Positions 10,551-21,506 of a DNA stretch of 64,000 nucleotides are shown here, piece after piece. Origin of the DNA: Luscinia megarhynchos (Eukaryota; Chordata; Aves; Passeriformes; Turdidae). The DNA is taken from contig JAPFBE010000032.1 in assembly GCA_034336665.1 (NCBI GenBank), positions 2,914,001 through 2,978,000 of the forward strand. Direction: 5' to 3'. Both the position numbers and the translations under genes were made by a program. Under the pieces are notes generated by a model. It ran no database searches. It was not told the origin of the DNA and saw nothing but the letters and a program-made list of their open reading frames with translations. Numbering within the stretch: the first letter of the stretch is position 1; each line of letters starts with the position of its first letter.

Positions 10551-11299
10551 TGTTTTTTCTTTTTCTCTCTTTCTCTTTCTTCTTCTAGTTCCCTCTTCTC
10601 AGAATTTTAAGTAACTTAAAATTGGATGGGCTGGGAGTTTACTAAGTTGAATGGGCTAAGTGAATGTTTTGTGAAATGTTTTATGTTGATTGAATACTGT
10701 TCTAAACTTTTGCCAAAGTTCTCTGATTTTCACAAGTTGACAGTAAAGTTTTCTGTTGTTTTGACCTTTTGAGAATATCTTGTCAGCATTTCTCCTGTGT
10801 GTCTAACTCAAAATACATCAAAAAAAAAGTAAGCCCTTTTAAGAGTCTCATCAAGTGAGGTTTTGGGGCCTTACGCTTAGTTGGTACTGATTTAAGCACA
10901 ATTGCTGAGTTGGCTTTGTTAGTTTCTCATCCCTGCCAAATGTCTTTGAGGTCTGTCCACTACCAGTAGCACAACCTTCTTCCCAAACTCTGATGTAAAA
11001 CCCTAGGCTTAAAGAAACTAAGCAAAACAATACGTCCTTCCCGTCTTTGAGGCTATGAAGCCTGTTTTGTAATTCACTGATAAGGCAAGACCCTGTTTCA
11101 CAACCTCTTTCACTTTCTTTGTATTCTGAGTGTATTAAATGTCTCTGACTCTTAAAATATCATGAGCACCCCACTTTTAGCACTGATGTTGGATAGACAA
11201 GTTATATTACTTATTAAGCAAGAACATGCATTCGTGTTTCAATTACACATTATATAGTAATTTTGAGTTAATGGAAGAAATTTAAGAGAAAAGATAACA
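10551..11299. other. No gene or clear repeat seen
   Basis: AT-rich sequence with short T and CT tracts. It may be decayed LTR or host intergenic DNA. No ORF of interest is present. Confidence 0.4.
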
Positions 11300-12114
11300 C
11301 TACCTTAGCCAGACCCAATACAATGGTATGGAATAAGGGAGAAAAATCGCATCAGGTCTGTCTGAAATGGAGTTAACTTTCCCCATTGCAGTCCTCATAA
11401 TGCTGTGCTTTGTATTTATAGCTAGAATGGTGTTGAAAAAACACCAGTATTTTGGTTACTGCTGAGCAGTGCTCACCAGCATCAAGGCTGTCTCTTCAGT
11501 CTCTCCCCCACCCAAACGGTTCCCAAAGACTGAGAGTAGGCAAGAGGTTGGGAGGGAACATAGCCAGGACAACTGACTCAAACTGAGTAAAGGGGTATTT
11601 AATACCATATGAGGTTGTGTGCAGCAATAAATGCTAAGAGAAAGGAGGAGGAGAGGAGACATTCATTAAGGTGTTTGTCTTCTGAAGCAACACTATATAT
11701 ACTGAGATCCTACTTCCCAAGAGGTGGATGGAGATCACCTACTAATAGGAAGTAGCGAATAAATCTTTTGGTTTTCTTTTGGTTTCTTACACAGCCTTTG
11801 CTTTTTTTATGAAACTACCTTTATCTCGACCCATGAGATTTTAATTTTATTTTCTCCCCCTGTCCTGCTGAGAAGGGGGAGTGATATAGTAGCTTGGTGG
11901 TGTTACCAAAGAGTGTTCGAGATCACTTAAAAAATCACCGGCAAGGGTATCAACAAAAACCAACTTTAATAAGCAATGACATGACAAAGTTTATTGGCAA
12001 GATTCACTCTACCACTTACTAGTCAGTCAAGGAACACCAAGGAAAAACAAGCAACAACAAAACCAAACAAAGTTCAGGCAATCAAAACAGAAATGATCAA
12101 AAATTATCTAGGGG

Positions 12115-12155
12115 TGCGTGGGTATGTGTGTGTGTCTAGGTGTGTGTGACAAAAG
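12115..12155 (+). repeat. GT-rich simple repeat
   Basis: Short (GT)n-like tract with interruptions. Confidence 0.7.
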
Positions 12156-12204
12156 GATAGTGAGGGCAAGGATAAAAGGAATATGTCCTAAAAGATTAAC
12201 AGCA

Positions 12205-12440
12205 CTCAATCTTAACAGTACTTTAACTTAACTTATATGTTAACCCTAAGAATTTAACAAAGAAACAACACTTATGCCTAACTTTAAGTTAAACTTAACT
12301 TATAACTTAACTGTAACAATTTAACAGAGGAATAACACTTAACATCATTTATCCTAACTTATAACTTCGAAGTGAAACTTGGCAACTTAGCAAAAGAACA
12401 TTTAGCAGCATTTAACTTAGCTTATAACTTATGACTTAAT
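12205..12440. repeat. AACTTA-rich tandem repeat, about three units of 63-66 bp
   Basis: The units share CTTAACTTATA and AATTTAACA(A/G)A...AACACTTA at regular spacing, with progressive divergence. It lies inside element N. An apparent TTAACCCTAA is part of this repeat and is not telomeric. Confidence 0.6.
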
Positions 12441-12449
12441 CTTACAGGC

Positions 12450-13591
12450 TGTTCTGGTTTGGGACAGATTTGGGACGGAACTTCCCAAAGGGGTCTTCTC
12501 TAGAAAGCAAATTCCCGCAGCCCCTCCCCCAACAAGTTCGGGAGATAATCTCTTGGAGAAAAGCGGAAAAAACTGTTTATTTAACAAGCAAAGTAGTTAA
12601 AAACATAAAAAAATTAATAATATTAAACCATAAAACCTCTCATTGGTCTGAAGAGATGGTAGATTCAGAGAGAGTACTTTTCATGGGTGTGTCTTGACTC
12701 GGCTCTCTCTCAGTCCCTCCAGGGCTCAGACCTCTCCCTAGGGCTTGGGTCGGGTGTCCTGGCCGCAGTGCAGCTTAGGGGGCCCCCGGGTGATAGTCAT
12801 GGTGTTCCCGGACTGAACAATAGCTGAACAGTTCCAAACAAAACTTCTGGACTCAGCTAACTAGGAAAACTAATTAAAAGCAAAGGAGAGCTCTCTCCCA
12901 CTGTCAGTGCTGCAGATAACACATTCTGTGAGAAAAGAATTCTGGGGAAGTAAAATGAAGCTTCTGCTGACAAACGGTGTGCATCTTCTCCCCCGCCCCC
13001 CCCCCTTCGCTCTCTCTGCCTCTTTGGGCCTAGATTAAAGCGACAGGACCTGTTATAGACTGAGAATGAAAACCGAATTAAGTCAGTCCTAATCAATTAG
13101 AGTTTATTAGCAAGCGGCAGTAAGCAAAACAGCGCTGGGCGGCCGGGAGGCACTGCTCCACAAACGACGCGCAATTTCCCTCTTCCCCCATGGTCTTTTT
13201 ATGCAGTTTTAATTCAGCTGACGTGTCCTTCCTTGGAGTACTCTGCATCCGCGAGGCCCGTTGCTGGGGGGGGTCGTAATCTTGTCTTCTGGTGGTCGCA
13301 GCAGGGAAGAGGCTCCGGGTGCTTTTCTTGTTTATTCGTCCTAGCCTAGGGGAAAATCCTTAAAAACTGGTTAAACAATCCAGCCGCTAGTTTTAGCATA
13401 AATTATGCATACCGTGCTCGTGATTGAAACTATGTGGTCAAAGTCCATACCCGTCTCACCTCCGGCTGAAATTCATTATTCCTTACTAGGAGTTTAATGA
13501 ACAAAGTGTTTACAATGTATCAGAGGACCCATTTCTGAGCAGGAAAAAAACAGATGATGGGGATGCTGGAGCATACAGTCACCCCAGGACA
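12450..13591 (-). repeat. Second-level LTR insertion with TSD CAGGC
   Basis: It starts TGTTCTGGTTTGGG (plus) and ends CCCCAGGACA. CAGGC flanks it on both sides (12445-12449, 13592-13596; six bases ACAGGC if the terminal A is shared). The first roughly 110 bp resemble the 3' LTR of provirus C (62581-63211). A second TGTTATAGACTG start with its own minus AATAAA and TATA (about 13051-13591) suggests two LTRs merged or nested; the internal boundary is not proven. Confidence 0.6.
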
Positions 13592-14310
13592 CAGGCCTAA
13601 CTTACTTAGATATCCAAAGTACTTAAACATCTAGGAAAGCAGCATTTCTACCAGATTTGCTATAGGATATGCCCGCATGTATACACACAGACATAAAGAC
13701 TCAGTGCAAGCAAGGTACCTGTGAAAAATTTCCCTCGAAGGTAAGTGAAATACTCACTTTGGATGCCTTTCTATCTCCCCAAAAGGTGAAGAGTTGGGCC
13801 TTGAGGAGTGAGAGTATCAGTCCAGGATTTGTCATCATTCAGTGATCCTCTGAGTACAGCAAACTTGAGAGTTAGCTGGATCTGAGAGGCATTCCACTCA
13901 GAAGGAGGTTGCTGGTTGCAGCCCCCTGCAGTCCAGAAGAGCTCAAAGGGTATCATTTTGGTACGCTGTTTATAGGGTGGCAAAAGAGTGAGCTTTAGTC
14001 ATAACAATGATTCATCCTGGCCACAGTTTGGGTCAGCACTTTCTTTGAAAGTGTGAGAACAGGGATGTTATGCCATTCAGGCAAGAAAAACAGTTTCCAA
14101 GGCTGTTCATAAACAGGAGCACATTAGACATCAGCAGTTCCTGGGAGCAGACTTTCTGATAAGCTCAAGAAGAGCTCAACCCAGGTTCTGTTTTTCAAGG
14201 AAGAGGCCTAATGAGCATTTCTCAGATTGCAGTGTGGCCTGGGTAAGGGGGCGGGGCGGGCAAATGCACCACCACAGGTGGGCACCTGGAGGCCAGCCAA
14301 GGTCAACCCA

Positions 14311-14986
14311 CTTTTGTCCCTAAAACAAGATTCTTTTACCCAGTGTGCAAGAGACAACAAACATATGGAGTTGAGACATTTGATTTTATTACCATTTTGC
14401 AGAATAGATTGCCAGGCATCTAACACAACTGGCATGCCTTCTAGGAAACAAGCGCAATCTTTTAAAACAAAAGGTAGCAAAGAAAGAATGATACAGAAAC
14501 AGATGATTGGTCAACCATGCTTATATAAAAGATTCTTAAAGCACATGTGGCAGTCTTGGTCCAGTTCATTATACTATCATTTGCATACACAAATTTCCCC
14601 AGGGGTGTGTTTTGTAGCATTATAATCATCTAGGGTAACTTGAGGGTATATTTTCATCCTATCAGCTACAATCAAGTTTTTATTTAACCTTATTACAGTT
14701 TTTGCTTGAATCTATTTGAACAATTTGTTGTCAATGAAATAAAGATTTATATTATTCTGTTCCTAGGGATTCCTCATTGCTCCGTCATCCCTTTGTCATG
14801 GTTCAAGACTAACTTATAGTTACTATGAAATTTTTGTGAATTTTTTACACTTCCTCTGACATGACTATGACATCACGTTTCCTCTAGATGATACAAAGGG
14901 CAAGGAAAGCAGACTACAAGTCTTCAATACTTCCCTTAGATCCTTTTTAGGTTACTGGTGTTGTGCTGGCAATGGATGTAACCTCT
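14311..14986. other. No gene seen
   Basis: Mixed sequence with a TATATAAAAG box near 14521 and no recognisable ORF. It could be part of a further LTR in plus orientation. Confidence 0.35.
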
Positions 14987-15666
14987 TGTCCTAGTTTGAA
15001 GGACAGGTGTCTGCCGATAAAGGCAGAAGTTTTCCTTTGAAATAGAGACTTTAATTCCACTCCCCCCAAGTATTATAATTGTTTGAATCAAGGACTCTGA
15101 GGCAGAGATAAGTGGGTAGGAAAAACAGCTCTTTTACTAATATATCTAACCGTACAAGCAGAAACAACAGCAGTTGTTAAAATTACCAACAAAACAGAAC
15201 AGATAACTCGGTTCCAGTCCTTTCTTTAGCTGCAGGCACACCCTCTCTCTGCCCTAGAGAAAGCAGGCAGGAGCGGAGGAGGGATGGGGCGGCAGCGGCC
15301 ACGCCGGTCTCGGGTGGGAACGGGCTGAAGAGGGCAGCTCCTCGCTCACCGTTTGTGTCCGGGTGATTAGCTGTATCCGCAGAGGCAGGAGGCTGTAGCG
15401 GGGCAGATGCAGGGCAGGTGATCGCGGAGGGTCTGGCTCTCCTGCGTTCGGCCGCGTGGCTCCACACGGGGGTCCTCCTCCGAGCTCGCTGGAAACACCA
15501 GTCTCCTCCGGAAGCACGAGTGCCCCTCTGGAAGCTCGCTCCCACCTACCCCTTTTGTCTAGAGTCGTCAAAGATCCTGGGTGTAACCTAGCGAGCTCCA
15601 TTGGCATGATAATGGGAAAAATTCTTTAAATTGGCACAGTAATAGAAAAACCCTCAACCCCCAACA
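14987..15666 (-). repeat. Solo LTR of family A, 680 bp, TSD CCTCT
   Basis: It runs TGTCCTAGTTTGAAGG to CAACCCCCAACA and is flanked by CCTCT (14982-14986 and 15667-15671). It matches the LTRs of provirus A at 48021-48720 throughout. GC-rich U3 segments create spurious ORFs here. Confidence 0.9.
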
Positions 15667-16263
15667 CCTCTTTTGTCTGTTACAAACTAATAGTGTTTAA
15701 GCCTTCAATCCTGTTCTACCTCTGTAAATTTACTGATTGTCCTTTGCCTCCCAATCTGGCTGTCCTGAGGAGAGAGGGGTAGATATGCTAAAATATTGAT
15801 AATCTGCAAATCTAAGTGTTATCGTTGCATTTCATGCCTTCATCTCTTCTGCTGCTGCTATTTGTTCCCCTGGTGCTTCCAAACCAGTTATTTCCATTAA
15901 TATCTATTCAAATCTTTCTATTACAGTTGCTTACACCTAGCTAAACCAAGTGTGTTATCTGTCAAAACTGTTCAGAAGAAGTGCCAGTTCACACAGTTGT
16001 CTTTAACACTCCTCCTGGATATGTGCATGAATTTGCAGCAGTCCTAATGTTATTTGCAAACAGCTGTGCCAATACAGCGCATGACGAGGTGAGAAAGGGA
16101 GAATAAGCTACAAAGAGGGAAGTAGGAATAGTTTAAGATTCTAGACGTGCCTTGGCCTTTCTAGTCTCATTTCTACTTACTCAGACCACCTCTCTATATT
16201 CACAGGAGATGAAAGCAGGATCAGGCCACTTGGAGCCAAGGTACATCTAGAATTAAATCCAAC
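15667..16263. other. No gene seen
   Basis: Unremarkable sequence between a solo LTR and CR1. Its right end may include the decayed 5' end of the CR1 copy. Confidence 0.4.
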
Positions 16264-17238
16264 CAAGGATGTCAAGGATAACAAAAAAGGGCATTTTCAA
16301 ATACATCAATAACAAAAGGAAAACAAAGGATTATGTGGGCCCATTAGTAAAGGGACAAGGGATCCTGGTGACAGAGGATCCAGAGAAGGCAGAGTTACTA
16401 AATGTCTTCTTTGCATCGGTCTTCACTAAGAAGACCAACCCTAAGGGATCCCTGCCCCAGGAGACCTGGGTAACGGAATGTTGGAAGGAAGACCTTCCCT
16501 TGGTCAAGGAGGATAAGGTCAGAGAACACCTAGGCAGACTTGACATCCACAAGTCCATGGACCCTGCTGAGATGCATCCACAAATGCTGAGAGAGCTGGT
16601 ATATATAATAGCCAGGCCACTCACAATCATCTATGAAATGTAATGGAGATCAGGAGAGATGGCTGAAGATTGAAAGATAGCAAATGTCACCTTGGTCTTC
16701 AAAAAGGGCAAAAAGGAACACCCAAGGAACTACCAGCCAGTCAGCCTCATCTCAATCCCTGAAAAGGTGATGGGGCACCTCATTATGGAGGCCATCTCTA
16801 CTCACATGGAAGAAAAGAAGGTGATGAGGAGTAGTCAGCATGGATTCACTAAAGGTAAGTCATGTTTGACCAACTTGATTGCTTTCTATGAGGAAACAAC
16901 TACATGGATGGATGAGGGGAGAGCAGTGAATATTGTCTACTTCAGCAAGGCTTTCAACACTGTCTCTCACAGCATCCTCATAGGCAAACTCAAGAACTGT
17001 GGGTTGGATAAGTGGACAATGAGGTGGATTGAGAACTGGCTGAACAGCAGATCCCAGATAGCAGATCTCAGAGGGTCATAATCAGTGGCACAGGGTCTAG
17101 TTGGAGCCTTGTCACTAGTACTGTTCCTCGAGGTCCAATACTGGTCCCAGTATTGTTTAACTTGTTCATCAATGACTTGGATCAAAGGGCAGATACCTTC
17201 TCAGCAAGTTTTCTGATGATACAAAACTGTTAGGAGTT
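16264..17238 (+). mobile_element. CR1 LINE fragment, reverse-transcriptase region
   Basis: Plus-strand ORFs 16269-16643 (124 aa) and 16692-17081 (129 aa) encode parts of the CR1 ORF2 protein. The first has the linker LLNVFFASVFT. The second has RT landmarks NYQPVSLISIPEK, QHGFTKGKSC and YFSKAFNTVSH. The usual aspartate of the catalytic motif is replaced, and the two ORFs are split by a stop, so the copy is dead. Sequence after 17081 (GGTCCAATACTGGTCCCAGT) continues the same protein before the copy is cut near 17238. Confidence 0.9.
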
Positions 17239-17245
17239 GCCGATT

Positions 17246-17860
17246 GTGCTGATTTTGCATTAACAGATTTTTGATGAGGAGGGAAGAATTCAGCCACTGA
17301 AGTGATTCTCTGAGAGGAGCTGCTAGCATCTTACTCTGTGCCTGGCAAAACCAATTGCTGGCTAGCTCTAAGAATAGGCATGCTGGTAAGCCAATGAGAA
17401 AAGCTAGTAATACGACTATGATAACATATTTAAGAAAGAAGACACCACGGAAAGCGCCTTTCCTCCCTGCCCTTTTTGGAGTGGTGAGGGGGCTGTCAAG
17501 CCCCTTCCTGTGGATCCTGCTGGGCCCTGCCCCAGCAGGGTGGCTGGGGCCCCTTCCCGGAAGCACTGCCGGACCATGCTTCCGGGTGCCATCCCTGTGC
17601 CACAAGCAACCATGTGGCCAGGACCGGAACTGGGGGCAGCACCAAAGCCAGGAGCTGCCAGGGCCAAGAGTGGGCCCACAACCCCTGCCATACCAGTTCG
17701 GGAGTAACCACGTGTCCGGGACTGCGCTGCTGAAATCAGAGCAGCCGCAGTTGTCTTGACATGGCTCGCAATGAACTTTGTTTGCTTACCCGCTTTTAGC
17801 CAGCCATGCTGTGGACAGAAGGACAAAAGTGACAGGAGCAGCTTTTCTTTTTTCCGTGCC
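17246..17860 (+). repeat. LTR-like segment related to families F/G
   Basis: GAGAGGAGCTGCTAGCATCTTACTC and TGATAACATATTTAAGAA resemble the U3 of family F. The remainder is GC-rich with no recognised coding frame. Boundaries are uncertain because adjacent elements cut both ends. Confidence 0.4.
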
Positions 17861-18462
17861 TGTCATGATCCACTCAACCCAAGCAGGAGTCATGATGGTT
17901 TGTTTGAACCCAGGGCGCAAAAAACAAACAACAAGAGAGTCAAGTTTTATTCAGCTGCAAGCAGCAATGCACTTTATTGAGTGCCAACAACTCAGCTTTG
18001 TGATAGAGGGGAGAGAAAGATAAAGGAAACTAAGTAAAAGGGGAGGGAGAAAGAGAGAAGGATGGGGAATAGCTACCAACAGATGGGACCTAGTGGTCCT
18101 AGTGGTCCTCAGACAATAGACATGTCTTTGTCCATGGGGAGAAAGAGATCTCAGAGTCTCTTCAGGAGAGTAACTTTTTATAGTCCTTTTCCAAAGCAAG
18201 TGGCCTCTGGCCAAAAGGTGGGGAGATTTATGGACTATTGTGTGGAGACTGTTGTCTTGAGAGAATCTTGGTGAATCCATGTACCTGCTCAAAGGCAGTG
18301 TACCGTGACAGTACAGCACTCACCAGCAGAACAGTCCCTTGGCAAGCATCCACCTTGGCCAGGCCAGAAACTACTGTCCAGAGCGAGTGGTGGGGTCCTG
18401 GGGTCTCAGTCTCTGATGATGGCCGTGAGGGAGATCAGGGAAACTTCGGACCAACCCTTACA
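17861..18462 (-). repeat. Complete solo LTR of family S, 602 bp
   Basis: On the plus strand it runs TGTCATGATCC to CCAACCCTTACA, the mirror image of the ERV-1 LTR (3422-4160). Shared blocks include GATGGGGAATAGCTACCAA, the minus TATA box (TTTTTATAG) near 18175 and GGCCAAAAGGTGGG. It lacks the 57-bp duplication of the ERV-1 LTR. A clean TSD was not found. Confidence 0.85.
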
Positions 18463-19165
18463 CCCCTGTAGCCCATGGAGGTCCATGGCAATGCAGAAAT
18501 CCACCTGCAGCATGTGGAAGAGCCCCATGCCAGAGCAGGCAGATGCCTAGAGGAGGCTGTGATCCTGTGGGAACCCCGTGGAGAGAGAGGCCCTGCTCCC
18601 ATGCTGGAGCAGTCTGTCCTTAGAGGACTGTACCCTGTGAAAGAGTGACCCATGCCACAGAGTTTGAGGGGGAAATTTTGCCCATGGGATGCACTCATGT
18701 TGCAGCAGTTTGCAGACAGCTGTTGCTTGTGAGATGGACTCACATTGGAAAAGTTCACAGAGAACTGTCTCCCATGGGAAGGACCCCACAGTGCAGCAGG
18801 GGAATGACTCTGATCCCTGAGCAGCAGGAGAAGTCATGTAATGAACTGAGCATAACCCCCATTCCCTGTCTCTTTGCACCACTGGGGTAGGAGGTAGAGC
18901 TGGGAAGGAGGAGTGGGGGGAAGGCGTTTTTAAGGATTTATTTTACTTCTTATTGTCCTGCTCTGATTTTGTTAGTAATAAATTCATTTCATATCTCTAA
19001 GCTGAGCCTGTTTGGCCCATGATGTATTTGGTGAATGATCTCTCCCAATGCGTATCTCAACCCATGAACCCTTCATTATATTTTCTCTCCTCTGTCTGGC
19101 TGCAGAGGGGAGTGATTGAGTGGCTTTCATGGGTGCCTGGCCTCTGACCAGCATCAACCCATGAC
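18463..19165 (+). repeat. Family F LTR, 3' part
   Basis: It carries the characteristic alternation of 'CCCATGGAGGTCCATGG / CATGCCAGAGCAGG / TGTGATCCTGTGGGAA' leader-like repeats. Near the 3' end are AATAAA (about 18976) and CTCAACCCATGAACC, and it closes with CATCAACCCATGACA. The 5' end is missing. Confidence 0.8.
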
Positions 19166-19745
19166 AGTATCCTTCTGGACAACATGTCTGGCATACAGCT
19201 AGACACACACACAATACAATAGTTGGATAACTGGCTGAAGAGTCAGACTCAAAGAGTTCTAGCAAATGGGGCAACATCTGGCTGGCAGCCAGTCACTTAG
19301 TGGTGTTCCACAGGGCTCAATTTTAGAGTCAGTTCAATGTTTTTATCAATGTCCTGGACATAGAAGTTGAGTACACACTAAGTTTCTTGATGATAATAAA
19401 TTAGTAGAAGTCAATTCCCTCAAAGGTAGAGAGGCCTTACAGAGAGATCTTGATAGGTTAGAGAGCTGAGCAATCACCAGCCTTATGAAACTGAACAAGG
19501 ACAAATGCCAGATTCTGTACCTGGAATGGTGTAATCATGGATGTACACATAGACTAGGGGACAAGAGGTTGGAGTGCAATCCTGCAGAAAGGGATTGTCT
19601 TGATTTGAAAGACAGGTGTTTGCCAAGGAAGGTGGGAACATCCCTTGGAATGGAAAATATGGCCCCATTCCCTCCAAATTATTATAACTTTGAAATTATG
19701 GGGCTTTCAGGCAAAGATATGGGAAAAGGAATAACAGTTCTTTAC

Positions 19746-19747
<2 letters not shown>

Positions 19748-19811
<64 letters not shown>

Positions 19812-19826
19812 GTATATATATATATA
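19748..19826. repeat. (TG)n(TA)n microsatellite
   Basis: A (TG)5 tract followed by a long pure (TA)n with TATG interruptions toward the end. Length is likely polymorphic. Confidence 0.95.
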
Positions 19827-20119
19827 AAACAAGGCAAACAACAACAGCAGCAACAACAAACCGAAAAAAACCAGAAACCAAACAATAGCCTTCTCTCAGC
19901 TGTCAAGCACTTTCCGCTTTGGTGTAGTTATGGTCACACCCAGCAGGGGTGCTGTTGGCTCCTGGTGGGCAGGGAAGGTGCGATGATCCCCCTGCAACTG
20001 CAGGGGGTGCTGTGACATGAGCTCAGCCATCTCTGTCGATGTGGGTAATGGTGGGTCAGCTGGCAGAAGAGATAGAAAAGGGGCTTCCTTTACAAACGTA
20101 GCTGATCCTGGTGCCCTTC

Positions 20120-20724
20120 TGTGGTGGTTTGTAAAGGTTTCCTGAAATTTTTACCTGCCGAGACCTGGGCAGTCTCTCTTGAACCTGACAAGGACCAATC
20201 ACTGTCGTATTTTTAATATTGATATATTGTTACACCAATGAGAAAGTTTATGCGTCATTGTGAAACACACATGTAAAGACAAAAAACCCCGGGAAAGCTC
20301 TCTTTCCCTTCCGGTCCTCTCACAAGGTAACACCGGCCTGGGCCCCGTTCATGTGGCCCGGGCCAGGCTGGGCAGGGGTGGGCGGGCTCTGACGCAGGGC
20401 TCAGGAAGCTCCCGGGCCCCGTTTTCAACCAGGGGCCTCGATAGCCAGGGGGAGGAGAGGCCCATTGCTAAAAATCCTAGTCCCCCTCTGGCGTGGCCAG
20501 GGAGCCCACGGCTTGGCAAAACCCCGCCCTGCCGCCGGCCCAGAGCCTCGGGGAGAGACAGCTGGGCCCCATTCTGGCAAGGCCCCCCAGCCTTGTTTTT
20601 TTTTTCCTTATAGTTTCTAGTAATAAAGTTTATCTTTGTACCATTTAAAGTTGAGCCTGTTCTGCCTTCCTCCTAATCCTATGTCACAGCAGGAAAATTT
20701 CAAATTGGTAGACCAAAACCACTA
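20120..20724 (+). repeat. Nested solo LTR, about 605 bp
   Basis: It starts TGTGGTGGTTTG and ends with the inverted counterpart AAAACCACTA. AATAAA lies near 20621. The flanks TGCCCTTC and TGCCCTCT are probably an eroded duplication. It sits in the interrupted LTR between GGTGCCC and the continuation. Confidence 0.7.
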
Positions 20725-20732
20725 TGCCCTCT

Positions 20733-21506
20733 TGTTATGAATAACTATGTAGTTATTGTCCTTAGATATTATTAGCTTTTGTAAATTATTTTGATATAGT
20801 GCAGTTTGTAATCTCTTTTGATATAGTATAATTTGTCAGCCTTTTATAGTTAATACCCTAATTCCAATATAGATTGCATATCTTAGTGTGATAAATATAT
20901 ATTATAGATTAGGCTTTCACAAAATATTAAAATAGAGGCTATGTACTGTGTATTATAACATTAACTTTTGCAGAAGTAATAGTAGTTGTAAAATAATAAC
21001 TAATGCCTTTATTTTTGTAACTATCTGACATAGGGAAATAGCTAATGTTGATAGAAAGTACTTGTAAAAATAGCTAGAATGTCTGTATGATAAGATAACA
21101 TGAAAAAGAACCAGACAAATAACACCAAAAGCACAAGGAAGAATATACCACTGACCCTTCAGCTATCAATAACTGTCAAACCACAGACCAGGGGGCCTCA
21201 TAAGGAAATAAAATACAAGACTCTCAAAATCACATCTACATTGTGGCATGTACTCTAAGAAGATGTGGTCAAGGGTCTAACTAAGATAAAGAATTCTCAG
21301 AACATGCAAACTCAAAAGAATGTTTGAATATATATAATATTCATTAATATGCATTTGACCAATGCAATGAGAAAATATATAAGAAGAGTTGTTATAGTTA
21401 ACAGTGTGCTTTTGGCAGATTGTCAAAACACCCCAGGGCTGGAAATTGTCCCTTTATCCCTTATTAAACTTTTAAGCATTTTAAACAGTGAACTTTGTTT
21501 CTCACA
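20733..21506 (+). repeat. Nested solo LTR, 774 bp, 4-bp TSD CTCT
   Basis: It begins TGTTATGAAT and ends TTCTCACA, with CTCT on each side (20729-20732, 21507-21510). AAATATATAAG near 21375 is a likely TATA box, and TTATTAAA near 21463 the polyadenylation region. The TGTTATGAAT start equals that of provirus B, and the 4-bp TSD fits a gammaretrovirus-like source. Confidence 0.85.

Larger units (their letters stand above)
11901..14276 (-). repeat. Inserted LTR-type element N with TSD GGTGG
   Basis: The insertion runs from TGTTACCAAAGAG to CACCACCACA and is flanked by a perfect 5-bp duplication GGTGG (11896-11900, 14277-14281). Its ends are TG...CA. Minus-strand AATAAA-like signals occur near 11970-11995. 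It contains a three-unit tandem repeat (about 12205-12440) and a second-level insertion (12450-13591). The remainder (13592-14276) has no recognised coding content. Confidence 0.65.
11300..14310 (+). repeat. Family G LTR split by a nested insertion
   Basis: The left part ends at 11900 (GCTTGGTGG). The right part resumes at 14277 with GGTGGGCACCTGG and ends with GGTCAACCCA near 14310. The landmarks TTTATCTCGACCCATGAG and CTGAGAAGGGGGAGTGATA are typical of the end of this avian LTR type, and a minus copy is at 30046-30724. The left start is approximate. Confidence 0.7.

Noticed and set aside
12235..12252. Telomere-like TTAACCCTAAG
   Set aside because: Single occurrence inside the AACTTA-rich repeat; no TTAGGG array.
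20260..20613. Plus-strand 117-codon ORF
   Set aside because: Inside a solo LTR (20120-20724), GC-rich, no domain.
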